Source: Annona cherimola (Eukaryota; Streptophyta; Magnoliopsida; Magnoliales; Annonaceae). From it: a stretch of DNA of 64,000 bases. The first letter of the stretch is position 1; every line of letters starts with the position of its first letter. The stretch lies in NCBI GenBank assembly GCA_030490835.1, contig CM059977.1, forward strand, positions 13,115,399 through 13,179,398. Direction: 5' to 3'. The notes under the pieces were generated by a model. It had not been told where the DNA came from. It ran no database searches and saw nothing but the letters and a program-made list of their open reading frames with translations. Positions 1-11,639 of the stretch are shown here, piece by piece. The translations under genes were made by a program, and so were the position numbers.

Positions 1-1187
1 CATTGAATCACTTCCTAGAACTCTCTAATTGTTGAGTTGTAAAAGTTTAAAGTTTTGATGTGATATGTTGATTTTAGTTGACTGCATGAGTTTAAGGTTT
101 TATATTTAGTTTTGAAATTTAAAAAAAGAATTCAACTAGTGTTTTAGTTGATTTTATATTTTGGATGTAGTTTGTAGCCTAAAGTTGCAAGTAATATTTT
201 AAGAAATTTTTTTTGGATAACTATGTTTATGTTATTTGGTTATTTGGTCTTTATTTATTACTTTTTTACTGTTGTTATTTTTTGTATATTTTATTCTCTA
301 TTGTTCTTGGCTAGTTATTTTGATGCAAGTAGACTTTTGTTTCTGCAACAAAATGTCGATCTAGAGGGTTAATTATTGTATATGTCCATCGTGAAAGCCA
401 TGGCATGGGTGTTATATGAGTTCACCATTCAAGCCAATCACCTTTGATTGGCTTTAGATACAAGTGCATGTTGAGTATCATTGAATTAGCTAAACGTGTA
501 AATTGGTTAACCAAACTTAATTTTAGATGGACTAAAGTTGAGATTTTTAATGCCACTAGAGTGCCACCTTAGTAGTAAAGCCGTTGGATAGCTATAATGC
601 TAGCTCAACTTCAAAATGACATCGGGGCATCTTGTCCCTATTCATTATTTGAGAGCTGTGACTTCAAATTTCTAAGTAGATTTATCTTCTTGAATTTGTA
701 ACAATGTTCTAAGACTTCTGTATAAAAAAAATATTGAGATGTATATAAATATACCAATTTAAAAAGTTGATATTTTTAACATCCAATTCATATGACTTGT
801 TTAAACCATTTAAGTAAATGAATTAGTCATTATGTTGAATTTGTCAATTAGTCAACTTAATAATTTAACTTAATTGCCTTATCATCTAATTTAACTCTTA
901 AGGTAATAGAGTTAACATTTTTATTGACACTTATTTTATAAATTATGCATAATTATTAATAATAAAATGAAATCAATATTTTAACTAAAACGAATATGAA
1001 AATTTATCTTTTAAATTTAAATAAATTAGAAGTATTAGAGATCTTTATTGATGATTTCTGAATATATTTTAAATAATTATTTATTTTTATTATTCAACCC
1101 TTTAATAACCTATTTACCAACCTATTAGAAATCCAAAATCCAAACCATTTATGCTAAATGAATTAATATTACAATTAAGATTTTTAT
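1..1187. other. AT-rich intergenic DNA
   Basis: No open frame with recognisable similarity, no splice-like structure and no RNA gene could be supported. The stretch is strongly AT-rich with homopolymer runs. Confidence 0.6.
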
Positions 1188-1566
1188 AAAGGGAGTTAAT
1201 CCTCTTAAGTCAGTCTAAATAAAGTCTCGCTTAGGCTGGCTTAAAAAAACATATTTTAAGGTTTTTAAATTTTTTTATAAATATGTTAAGCCAAGTATGT
1301 TGAATTTATAAATCAAGTTTTACAAAATTTGAATATTTCTAAATATTTTTTATTTTTAAAATATAGCATTGATGTAATTTTCTATCGACATTATTACTGT
1401 ATTTAAAAATAAAAAATACTTTAAAATATCTAAAATTGGTAAAACTTAATTTATAGATTCAATATACCAAGCTTAATATGTTTGTAAAACAAAAACTGAA
1501 AAAACACTCAAAAATATGTTTTTTAAACGGGCAGCCGGCCTAAGTTGATTATCTTCCTTTTATAAA
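1188..1566. mobile_element. Foldback (long inverted repeat) MITE-like element
   Basis: The left part (CTTAGGCTGGCTTAAAAAAA near 1230, then a segment with AAATATGTTAAGCC and ATAAATCAAGTTTTAC) is mirrored by the right part (TTTATAGATTC..., AATATGTTTGT, then GCAGCCGGCCTAAG near 1530). The arms are well over 100 bp and enclose a short AT-rich core. The inner arm and core resemble those of the elements at about 9.6, 11.1, 41.9, 42.8, 45.1, 46.6 and 48.0 kb. There is no coding capacity. The borders are approximate and no target duplication was fixed by eye. Confidence 0.6.
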
Positions 1567-3678
1567 TGTGCTGTAAACGTGTTATGATTGAAAATTTTCA
1601 GATGAGTAAGGAAAAGGGTTAGCCTTCAACCAGTTTAACCCCACCTGCAGGTTGCACCCCTACGTGCATGTGGCCCAAGTGAAAAAGCTATCATAGGAAC
1701 AAGTGCGTGCGGGGGACAGCGGAGTGGATTAATGCATGAGTGTGCATGTGTAAAGGGGTTTGAAGATAAAGCTAGCACTGATTTTCAGGGGGACGGAAAT
1801 GGAGGGTGGGAATTGATGGATGATGAAGGAGGCAGACAAAGGTAGTTGTCGCCGTCGCGTAAGCTTGCTACCAACCTCCACCCACCAGTACTACTGCTCC
1901 TCATTTTGCTTTTCTTTTTGTTTTTGCCTTTGGCACGACGACACCGATATTAATTCGGTGACATCTGCGCGACTCTTTCAAGTTGGTAGGCGCAGTGGAT
2001 TCTTGTTTTTCGGTTTGGGAGGGTTATTGGGACTCGCTAGATCAAAACAAAACAAAACCTAAAGAAAGAAATCAGCACAGTGAGGTGGAATCGTAGCTTT
2101 TTTCATGCGGCCAACTTGCTGATCATGGTGGGGCGCTCTCTCTCTCTCTCTCTCTCTCTACATATCCCTTTTCTATCTAGCCAATGGAAAAGAAGGTGGA
2201 ATTGTAGGGCCGATCGTCCACACCCACCTTGTACATGTTCTTTTTTACACGGTAGATTCTTCCCATGCGTGTATTCCAAATTGCTTCCTCGTGCTTTAGA
2301 GAATGGACGACTAGATACATATAACTACAAAATAATAACAATAAATTATAATATTTTGGCAAGATCCAAACCAATGACTTATTTTTATTTCCATATAATT
2401 AATTAAGAAGTTGGTGATTATTATGGCTCAATGATAAAACTTTCGGGTAAAAAGAAAATAAGTCGTATAGTTGTTTTGGATTTTTACTGAAGTATAACAG
2501 TTTGGAAGGCGACACGTGCGTACAACGAGATCTTTTTGGAGTTTTAGGAGAATCTTCCGCTTATCGGTGGGAAAACCGGTTACAGAACGAGAGGGGAAGG
2601 GGTGGCGGAATGCAAGTTGCAGGTCGGTGAAGAGTAAGAGCTGGAGCCGACAGCTGAGGGCGATGGATAAGGCTCTTCACATGGGTTTTGGTCATCTCTT
2701 CTCGTCCACTGATGCACAGAAAGGATAAGATTTATAAAGCAGTACTAAGCTACATTTTTAAAGGAAACTTTTGGTGCTGCGGTGCATGGCATGCCATATC
2801 ATATCACAGGCTCTAGTTCAGCAATCCATCATCTATTCATATGACATGCGCCTTGATGATCCCCAAAAAATAAAAATCGCCATACAGCATAATTTTTTTT
2901 TTTTTTTACCTTAAATAATATTCTAAATGGTTTGGATCTAATAGAATATTATTTTTTGTGCAACTAAAGCAGTTGTATTGAATTAATGGGTTAAGCAGTT
3001 AATGGTTTTTTGGTGATATTGAATCTGTGAGGATAAGGATAGCTAGGTCGCATCTCCCTCCATCTAATTAGTGCATGCCAAGTAGGGTAGGATACACATG
3101 ACAATATCTGGCCGTTTCTAACTAACGAACTACTTTATAACCTTTATTTAAATGCGATTTGCTTACCTACCAAACACATGACATGTTTTTCCCCATCATG
3201 TAGCCTAGATGATGATGACGACGATGATATATATATTTATCTATCTATCTAAGAACCTTAGGCTGGGAGTAGTGATAAAATATCATGGTGGGAAATGCAC
3301 CAAGAAATTTCGGATATATGCAGAAGTTTGTTAAAAATGTACAGTCGCAACTCCAAAAATTTCGTTCTTGGAGAGCTGGTCAGCAAATCACAAAGGAATT
3401 AACCCCAACAATATTAGGGAGCTTTGTGATCCAGTGGCCACATGAGATTTCCATAATTAAATACCAAATAGGGAAAATAGGAAATAGAAGGAATTGATTT
3501 ATTCTTCGGAGCAAATGCGCGCTTGTCTTTCATAGTGTAGGACTCTGGAATTAGCTAATGCCACATTGAAGAAATTTACAGTTTATATGGATGTCTATTC
3601 AATCTAGAAGATGATCTAAAATTTTCTGAAATGGTACTAGAAAGTCATGCAAAAGATACCATAGTAAAGCTAGCTATA
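1567..3678. other. Intergenic region with (TC)n microsatellite
   Basis: This holds a (TC)n tract at about 2138-2159, a poly(T) tract at about 2888-2906, and short open frames (for example 1820-2062, 2080-2406 and 2516-2728) that match no family I recognise and lack a supporting exon structure. The stretch at 1620-2060 is less AT-rich than its surroundings but I see no gene in it. Confidence 0.5.
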
Positions 3679-3943
3679 GATAGTGGATTCAAGCCAAACG
3701 AGCGGCGCTCGTTTGGTCGACGGGTGCGGAACGAAAGTTTTCGTTCTGCCCGTCGCGTGTTCGAATCTCGTATGGGATTTTGAACCAAAAAGTTTCATGG
3801 GGGCATGTGTGGTCCTTCTTGTTCGGTTGGGAGCTGGTGGTCTCCCTTTAAAAATATTGTTAGAATTGTCTCAGAAGTTTGAATATGATATGTGTTGAGA
3901 TATGTTGTAAACATACTCCAATAAAAAAAAGATAGTGGATTCA
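3679..3943 (+). mobile_element. SINE with 13-bp target-site duplication
   Basis: The 239-bp body at 3692-3930 has a tRNA-like head: a B-box match (GTGTTCGAATCTC near 3758) and a strong stem, CGACGGG (about 3719) pairing with CCCGTCG (about 3749). It ends in a poly(A) tail. Perfect duplicates of GATAGTGGATTCA flank it at 3679-3691 and 3931-3943. Its 3' part (ATGATATGTGTTGAGATATG) is shared with the SINE at 42.1 kb, so the two belong to one family. Plant SINEs of this kind are made by RNA polymerase III and copied by a partner LINE. Confidence 0.9.
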
Positions 3944-5023
3944 CGCATTGCCATAATGCCATTGGACTTAGATGAAAGCACAACAAATTTTCTGTTTAAT
4001 TCCAGTGAAATATTGTTTCGATTTTCGAGAAATTATTTCACATGATTCGGAGGTGTTTCAACCTTTTCCAGTCAAAAGATGCCAATTAATACCCTGCATT
4101 CTCGGCAGCATCTTCTCCTCAATTTTTGTTTTTACTAGCTAGTAAAATGTAGACGCAAACTTCGCAAAACGGATCTCAGCCATTTTTTTAAAATTAGGCT
4201 TATTTTCATTTTCCTTTTTTATTTTCTAGAATTTCTAACTATATTATTGATTTCATAAAAACATTTATATGAAGAATTTTTTGTTGCAAAACGCCATTGC
4301 TTACACAGACGAATAAATTTCTCACAAAAACTGAAGTTTGATGCGTCAAGCTCTAACTTGCTTGGAACAAATATCAGGTTGGACAAAATCCAATAATATC
4401 ATTACATGCTATTATTCAATTTCAATGAAATTTGTCCGAAACCTCATTCACATATTTAAGGCAATACTAAAAAGAGCCCACACATTGAAAACCCAATTTT
4501 TTATGCAACTACCACATGAAGGAAGTTGGTAAAGTTGTTGAGTCACATGTTGGTTGTTTTAATAAATAAAGCTGTTTGAGCTCTCTGATTACTTCATTTG
4601 AGACCGAGTTCATCCAAGAGGAACGTTTTCCAACATAATATTGCAGCTATACCGACTCCACTCGCTCATTACTAGAGGCAGTACCCTCCGGATTCAAACA
4701 TTCTGAGAAGTGCAACAGTGCCTGATCACATGGAGCAACCCATAAATCGAAAATTGATGAAATATAAGGTATCTATCGATCTAAAATATTCATTAACATC
4801 AACCCCAAGTTCCAGCTTTATTTTTTCTCCAATCCTATATTTAGATCAATTTTGTATGAAATTATGATGAATACGCATTAATTCACACATTAATTCACAC
4901 AGCAATTAATAATAATATGATAAATATATATATAGCTTTTTCACGAAGGATTAAGAAAAAAAAAAACCGCATTTCTTTCTCAAAATTTGTAAGATATATG
5001 AAGGTGGTATTATAACAAGGGGA
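3944..5023. other. Intergenic region downstream of the MYB gene
   Basis: AT-rich sequence with no supported gene. The part nearest 5024 must contain the 3' untranslated region and polyadenylation site of the minus-strand MYB gene, but I could not fix these precisely. Confidence 0.5.
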
Positions 5024-6120
5024 CTAAGAATCGACAGGTGTGAAATATCTGAGGGAATTGGCATTTGGTATCGTCTGGCAGCGGCAGGCCTCGCTTCTCT
5101 GGAAGCCCAAATGGCAACACAAACAAACAGCTGTGGTGAAGAGCGGTTGCTGCGGCGCTGCAGCCGGCGTGGAAGCTGTGAGAACCGATGCCAACGAAGA
5201 TTGGTGGTCGGATGTGTAGGTGGTGGGGGTGGCGGTCGTGGGCGGAGGTTGTGGCGTGTTATTGCATTGGATGGGAAGGCTGATGGAAAGCTCGAGGTTG
5301 ATGAGGTCAGGTGGGCAGTGTTGCACCTCGTCGCTCATGCATTTGCTGTTGGCTTCCTCTTGGGAATCGACGCGGGACTGCAGTGAGTAGCTGCTGGCCT
5401 TGTTGGTGCTTGTGTAGGAGATGGTCATGTCAGGGGAGCTTGGAATTCTCTGGGGGGAAGTGCTGAGAGCGTCGTTGTAGGCATCCCGGAGAGGCCGGTG
5501 GGTCTGGGGGTCGAGCCCACGGCTGAGGAGCTTCCTCTTGATGTGGGTGTTCCAGTAGTTCTTGATCTCATTGTCTGTTCTCCCTGGCAACCGTCCTGCT
5601 ATGAGAGACCATCTGTGGTAATTGGAGAAAAACTATGAGTGGAAACCTGACATATCCAAATCTATTAATTTTCCATTTTTATTACCAACTAGCTTTTGGA
5701 ACCCAAGAGGGGAAAAATTGGGCTTACTTGTTTCCAAGCAGACTGTGAAGCTTGATGATGAGCTCGTCTTCCTCTTCTGTGAAATTGCCTCTTTTAAGAT
5801 CAGGCCTAAGATAGTTAATCCATCTGAGCCTGCAGCTCTTCCCGCACCGCAACAGGCCTGGAAAGGTGGAAGGATATCAAAGAGAACAAGAATTTAGAGG
5901 CCATACTATGACATGGGTATTTGAATTGATAGATACAGAGAGAGAGAGAGAGAGAGATGGGGGAGGGGGCCGGAGGGAGACCGAGACCTGCAGCTTTTGG
6001 GAGAGATCTCCAGCAACCTTCTCCATGAGCCTTGATGTAGGCGATAAGGCGCTGGTCCTCCTCCTTGGTCCATGCGCCTTTGTTGGTATGAGCTTTTTCA
6101 CAGCAAGGAGAGCGGCCCAT
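5024..6120 (-). CDS. MYB4-like: R2R3-MYB transcriptional repressor, subgroup 4 (MYB4-like)
   Basis: Three exons, 6120-5988, 5857-5728 and 5612-5024, give 283 aa. All junctions are GT-AG and the 133- and 130-nt first exons are typical of plant R2R3-MYBs. The protein starts [21 protein letters not shown]2 (about residues 13-63) and R3 (about 66-114) have the regular Trp spacing, and R3 carries the complete bHLH-contact pattern [DE]Lx2[RK]x3Lx6Lx3R ([20 protein letters not shown]). The C-terminal region has an EAR-type repression motif, [10 protein letters not shown], and a late Cys cluster, [16 protein letters not shown], resembling the zinc-finger-like motif of subgroup 4. I did not see the GYDFLGL motif found in some members. 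Subgroup 4 proteins act in the nucleus and repress phenylpropanoid and lignin genes, partly through bHLH partners. The family call is firm; the exact orthologue is not. Confidence 0.93.
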
Positions 6121-6207
6121 GTGTTCGAGAGAGAGAGAGATTAGAAAGAAAGAGAGAGGAGTAAAAATGGGTATTGGGTGGTGGGAAAAGGAGTTCGACG
6201 GGGAAGA

Positions 6208-6218
6208 GAGATTTATAA
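6208..6218 (-). promoter_or_regulatory. Probable TATA box of the MYB gene
   Basis: On the minus strand the sequence reads CCTTATAAAT, about 90-95 bases upstream of the start codon. A start of transcription near 6180 would leave a leader of about 60 bases, rich in GA repeats. Confidence 0.6.
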
Positions 6219-6316
6219 GGAGGAAGGAAGAAATACGGGGCGGGGCATTGACTCGATCTTTTTGGCTATTTGACCGAGTTGGTGAGAAAGACGAGTGGTT
6301 AAAAAGGACTGGATTT

Positions 6317-6323
6317 GGTAGGT
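6317..6323 (-). promoter_or_regulatory. AC-I type MYB-binding element
   Basis: ACCTACC on the minus strand, about 200 bases upstream of the MYB start codon and about 100 bases upstream of the TATA box. AC elements are bound by phenylpropanoid MYBs, including subgroup 4 repressors. A role in self-regulation is inferred from position only. Confidence 0.45.
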
Positions 6324-7223
6324 ACGTCTACTTTTTCTTTCCCCCTCTCTCTCTCCTATCGTCTGCATCTCTCTCTTTCACTACCTCTCCTGTTTTTAAC
6401 CATTTCCCCTGCTTTCCCTGTCCTCACCGACAATTTTCAACTAACCTATCCATCTGTCACTCCTCAATTTCTCCCTCCTCTAATTATTTGGATACATCAA
6501 ATCTGAACAATTGCCCCACTTGTTCAAATTAAGTAGAAAAACAAATGTAATTTTCTTAATTGAGTGCTATTTTCGGTTAAAACATCTTTCAACCATCACA
6601 AAGCATTGACGTTCTAAAATATATTCCAGTCCTGTTATGCGTTTGGCTTAAAATAATAATAATAATAAATATCCAGAGAAGAAAACAAAGTAAAAATTCT
6701 ATGGAGATGTAACTAGTTATAGAACAAATATGAATATGTTGTCAGCATTGAAGATGGAAGAAAAATGAACTTTCATGGCCCTTGTCCTAAAACAAGATCT
6801 TATTTCTCAACACACACATATAACAAAACTCTTTTCATTGGTTGGCCTAAACAAGGGATTAATCTCCATGACTTTTTTGGATTTAATTTGGGTATGATCA
6901 ACAGAAGTTCTTTTAGGTGGATGTGGTTACAGATGTTGCACATGTGTGGACAGAGAGCACTCAATATTAGGGGAGGGAAGCGGTTATGTTGAAATTGACA
7001 TGTGGCCAATGGCTTGAAAAGTTAGGCTGGACAAAATCCTACCAAGACATGTCAAGATCAACTGTTAGGACCACTAAGCCAGAGGGGCCCACGTTGGAGG
7101 AGGGAATCAAGGGCCAAACAATCTAATGCGGTGGTGGTGAGAGGAGGAGAGATCAAGAAAGAGTGTGTTTGTGTGTGTGTGGGAGGTAAAGCTTCTAGAA
7201 ACCCAACCTTTACCAACAAAGAC

Positions 7224-7250
7224 GGGTGGGGGTGGGGGTGGGGGTGGGGG
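7224..7250 (+). repeat. G-rich (GGGGGT)n minisatellite, possible G-quadruplex
   Basis: Five G-runs of 3-5 bases are separated by single T residues. This fits the four-run G-quadruplex pattern with one-base loops. It lies about 1.1 kb upstream of the MYB start codon; the C-rich strand is the MYB sense strand. Confidence 0.75.
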
Positions 7251-7786
7251 CGAAGAGAATCAGTCAGTTTGGTAACCTAACCCTGCTTTTCCTCCCCTCG
7301 TCTTGTGGAGCAAGTGGGCCTCTCTCTTTTTGTTTATTGCGCCTTGCTGACTCCCATTCTCTTTTTCAGCTCTTCTATTCACTCCCAGCAGATTCCTTTG
7401 ACCCCTTTTAATTACCTTAACATATATCATCCAAATCACAACCGTTGGGCCTAACTTGGTCCGTGAATTTTGTATTTTAATAGGACTACCTGAAAAATAA
7501 AACATCGACATGGACCCTGTATATTGAGCCAGATGTACTAATCTGAAATTTCACTAGGAAGCAATGATTCAAGATTTGGACCGTAGTACTTTCGTTGCAC
7601 AGTGTGCTCCTAACTTTGGTCCGGTTGGTCAGACCTGCCCTATTCTGCTTACCTCATCCACAAAATAAAGAAACTGGGGACCATAAATAACTGATTTGTT
7701 GTTGGCTGGTGGTTAAAGGGTTTCTGATTTTTAAGCGAAATGGGTGAGTTTCCACGTGAGCCAATGTGCTCCCTTTGTGCTTAGGC

Positions 7787-7820
<34 letters not shown>

Positions 7821-9299
7821 CTTCCTAATTAATTGTTTAGTTGGGGGCGTTTGGGGGTGATTTGAATTTTGAACACATCTGTTTTGCTTTAGATCCAAAA
7901 TATTGGGGTTTTGCTTTAGATCCAAAATATTGGGGGTTTAAATCCATAGACCTCAGCAAGCCCTGGGAACATTTATTTGATTTGAAAAGTACTGGAGTAT
8001 CGGTAGGAAGTTGTTCATTTGAAAATTAATGGTTGCCATTTGACGGGACATTTGGTTTTATGAATTTTTCTAGCATTGTGGGATGAGGTTAGAAATAAGA
8101 AAGAGAATAGTTTTAAAATTGTGTAGTTAATATAAAATGATAAAAATAAAGTTGAAATAAATAAGATAATTAAAAAGAAAAAGATTAAAATATAAGAATA
8201 ACATTCAAAAATAAAATTGTTAAATTATTAAATAATTTATCAAAAAATGAAGAGTACAGGACGTTTCGGCTCCGCCCTGCACATTTGGCAATCCCAACAG
8301 CCCCTAATATTTATTTTTGCAAGCTTTGCTGATAATTGAGATTTCTTCATTCAGGGTACAAGCCATTAAAGCTAAGCTAAATTATATATTGAACCTGATA
8401 GCCAAAGGACCAAATTTGGGAGGATCAAGACCCAAAACCAAACAATCCACCAAACCTACTAGGCTACAAAAATTATTTCTATTTCCTTAACACTTGACAA
8501 GTACCAAGCCACGCCTTCTTCCAAACAAACAACCATCTCCTGTTCCACAAATTAAATACTAGCCTAGTTCATCTAAACCACCCTCGTTACCAACTTCTGC
8601 TCCAACTTAAAATATTGCTTAATTTTTTATTTTTTTTTAAACTTCTTCCATTGCATCAAAAATGTATTTATGGCGACAATTTTGTTCGTAACTGTTAAAG
8701 AAAAACTGCAATAGACTATTATAATAGTTGATTTTTGGAGTCCTTTATTTTATAAGAATATGGCTGACATTCTTTTAAAAAATTGAACTTATTAAATTTG
8801 TTATTTATTTATGACCAGAGAACTAATACTCTTGTGGTTATGGAATGTGAACCAACAATATAACTGAACGAAGAAGTGGGCCATTAGTTACCTGATCAAT
8901 GGTTATTAAAATTTGCGACTTCATGCCCAAAGAGTCAATATCGTCTGCTTGTGGATAATATTGCTGAACGACGCAGTGGGCCATTCGTTGCGTGATCAAT
9001 TGGATTGTGGGTTAACAATAAGACAAGTTCATAAATTGAAAATTATGGGCCCAGCAGAACCACAACTTCTCTAAAATTGGAGGGTGGGCACTAAAATGGC
9101 AGCTTAATGACTCGATTGCTGTAACATTATTTATTTATTTATTTATTGTTCTGATGTTATTGCTGTAACATTATTAAAAGGCAGTAAGAGGAACCGAATC
9201 ATTAGAAACTTTAACGAAACTCGTTGGCTTTGGGTCGCAATTAATAAATAAATAGAATCCAATTCGACCATCGTGGCTGAAAAATGATTGTTTAAATAA

Positions 9300-9346
9300 A
9301 GATGCGAACTTTACATCAAAAAAAAAAAAAAGATGCGAACTTTACA
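9300..9346 (+). mobile_element. Tail-only retroposon insertion with 16-bp target duplication
   Basis: AGATGCGAACTTTACA occurs at 9300-9315 and again at 9331-9346. Between them lies only TC followed by a run of A. This is what target-primed reverse transcription leaves when copying stops just beyond the poly(A) tail. The TCAAAA start resembles the tail of the SINE near 42.4 kb and of the LINE near 58.8 kb. Confidence 0.75.
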
Positions 9347-9616
9347 AAATCGAATCACTAGAAGTAAATTTTTTAACCAGTTAAAACACTTTAAATAATT
9401 CTGTAGCTGATATAATTTATTGGACATCAATATTTCTGTGAAGACGATAATTATAAATTTAGATTAAAAACATTGTTAATATAATATTCTATGGAATTTT
9501 ATTATTCATGAGTAGCCATCTAAGACCAAATGGGGTAGATGTAAACCAATAAAGGATGTCACTTTCAGATAGAATTTTAATTTACATGGCTATCAACCTA
9601 TCACAAATGCTTTATC

Positions 9617-9978
9617 TTTTATGGTTAGGCACATGTGTGCAGCCATGCGGTTGGACGAAAAACATATTTTTTTATTTTTAAAATTTTTTTCATGAATAAA
9701 TAAAACTAGGTATATTAAATTTATAAACTAAGTTTTATCATTTTAAAATTTTTAAATATCCGTTTCGAATTTTTAAACAGTGGCATTTCCGTAATTTCTA
9801 TCTCAAAAAATTACAAAAATGCTACTATATTTAAAAATACAAAACTTAAAAAATGCAAAAATAATAAAATCTAATTTATAAATTTAATGCACCTAACTTT
9901 ACTTGTTTATAAAAAACTCAAAAAGAAATATGCTTTTGGGGTCAGACGCATGCCTGCCCCATGCATCCGACCATAAAA
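9617..9978. mobile_element. Foldback MITE-like element
   Basis: The left end (TTATGGTTAGGCACATGTGT, then CCATGCGGTTGGA) is the approximate inverse of the right end (GACGCATGCCTGCCCCATGC, then ATCCGACCATAAA). The inner AT-rich arms contain AACTAAGTTTTATCATTTT and its mirror. The core carries the motif GTGGCATTTCCGTAATTT shared with other elements in the window. It is non-coding. Confidence 0.6.
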
Positions 9979-11119
9979 AATCATTTTGCCCCATCAGAAA
10001 TGGAATTGGATTTTTTTTAAAAAAATTTAATGATAATATGTTTGTTTCTTTTAACAATTCGTGCCTAATTCATCTAACAATTTTGACCAAAGTTCTCAAA
10101 CTGAAGACGCAGCTCTTAGCGGGGATATAATTCCAATCAACTGCTACAAAGATATGGACGGATGCCAACCAAACTACATTCGTGTGTAGCAATGAGATTG
10201 AATTTTTAATTTCTATAAACAAATTTGTGTTGGGTAGATCTAACCCGGTATAATGAAAATCAATTGGCATTCAATAGTCGATGGTTGGGGACACCCTTTG
10301 ATGAATTTGAAGATAAATTGGCTGAGTTAGGCTAGGCTGTCCACTGAAAAATTCAGCTGACTCATGGGAATGATGGGTTTACCCACGAATGTAGCATTCT
10401 CGCTTTTGGAAAAAATAGAGGAATTATTGAGCCAAGAGCCAAACCTAAAATTTTGTATTTTAGTACCAAAAGTTCGGCCATCATGGATTTTCCATTATCA
10501 GGTCCAATCCCACTAATCTAATCCGAAATACAGGATGAGTAAGTTTTGGCTGAATAGGAAAATTAGACCGCAAAATTAAATATTCAACTAGGTCCAAATT
10601 TTGCACTTTTTTAAATGGGTTCAGGTGAAGGGTTGATAACTCAATCTAACTAGATGGCTTCCGCATTCTCACTCCTTCCCTGTCCATGTCTTTCTTCATT
10701 TTTGTCATTGCACTCTTACATAAATTTTTAGCACTTTATGTTAATTTTGTTATATTTCTGTAAAAATAATCATCATTAATTTTCAATTTAATTATCAACC
10801 CAACCCAAATTATACTAAGAACAAAAAATAAAAATGGATAGTTTTTAAATTTAGGTCGAGGACTAGGCTTGCTTTTGAAATATTAAATTGGAGAATGAGT
10901 CCGTGAGTTCAACCGCGGCTGGCGACTGGAGTAGCTTCTCATAATTTTTCTAAAAAAGTTTTTTAAATAAAGGATAGAAAATTTTGCAAAGATGGGATTG
11001 AACACCAAATCCAAGTTAACTAGACCTTATTTATATCCACCACCTCAAGGGCAATCACAAAACTCCACGAGAAGTGGGTGACAATTTTTTATATACCATA
11101 TGATATACATATTGAAAGG
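9979..11119. other. AT-rich intergenic DNA
   Basis: No gene or further repeat could be supported in this stretch. Confidence 0.5.
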
Positions 11120-11515
11120 ATGCTCTTAGGCGTCCGGGACACATGAGACTCCGCTATGTGTTCGGCCATCATACCTTCTTAAAAATATATTTTTTATTTT
11201 TTATAAACATGTAGAGCTGAGTGTATTTAACCTATAAATCAAGTTTTATCATTTTTGGATGTTTTTAAATATTTTTTTATTTTTAAACACAATATCATTT
11301 TTTTTATTTTTGAATTTTTCGACTCAAAAATTATAAAAAATGTTACTGCGTTTAAAAATAAAAAATACGTAAAAGTATTTAAATATGGTAAAACTTGATT
11401 TAACGGTTAAATACATCCAGTTCTATATGTTTATAAAAAAATAAAAAAATAAAAAAATGAATCTTTTGGTTGGACGCATGGCTGCTCCTCTACACCTGGC
11501 CGCACCCGACACCCC
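11120..11515. mobile_element. Foldback MITE-like element
   Basis: A GC-richer left end (GGCGTCCGGGACACATGAGA) and right end (near GGTTGGACGCATGGCTGCTC and GGCCGCACCCGACACCC) bracket AT-rich arms. The arms show the family pattern: ATAAATCAAGTTTTATCATT and its mirror GGTAAAACTTGATTTA, with a core of opposed homopolymer-rich segments. Borders are approximate. Confidence 0.5.
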
Positions 11516-11639
11516 TCCAGGTATTGGATTTAATTAATCGATATCTCTATTAAATAAAGATTTTTTGTAAATATTTCAAAACTATTAATAAAATGGATAG
11601 AAACAAAAGAGATTATTCGGCCAACAGAAACATAGCGGT

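Larger units (their letters stand above)
6324..9618. other. Intergenic region upstream of the MYB gene
   Basis: No supported gene. It contains a G-rich minisatellite (7224-7250), an (AAT)n microsatellite at about 7787-7818, a 27-bp tandem duplication (about 7882-7935) with unit TTTTGCTTTAGATCCAAAAT plus ATTGGGG, and a poly(A)-only insertion at 9316-9330. The short open frames here do not resemble known proteins. Confidence 0.5.

Noticed and set aside
6119..6532. A 137-codon plus-strand open frame upstream of the MYB gene
   Set aside because: It covers the MYB leader, TATA box and promoter in the opposite direction and is dominated by GA- and CT-rich low-complexity sequence.
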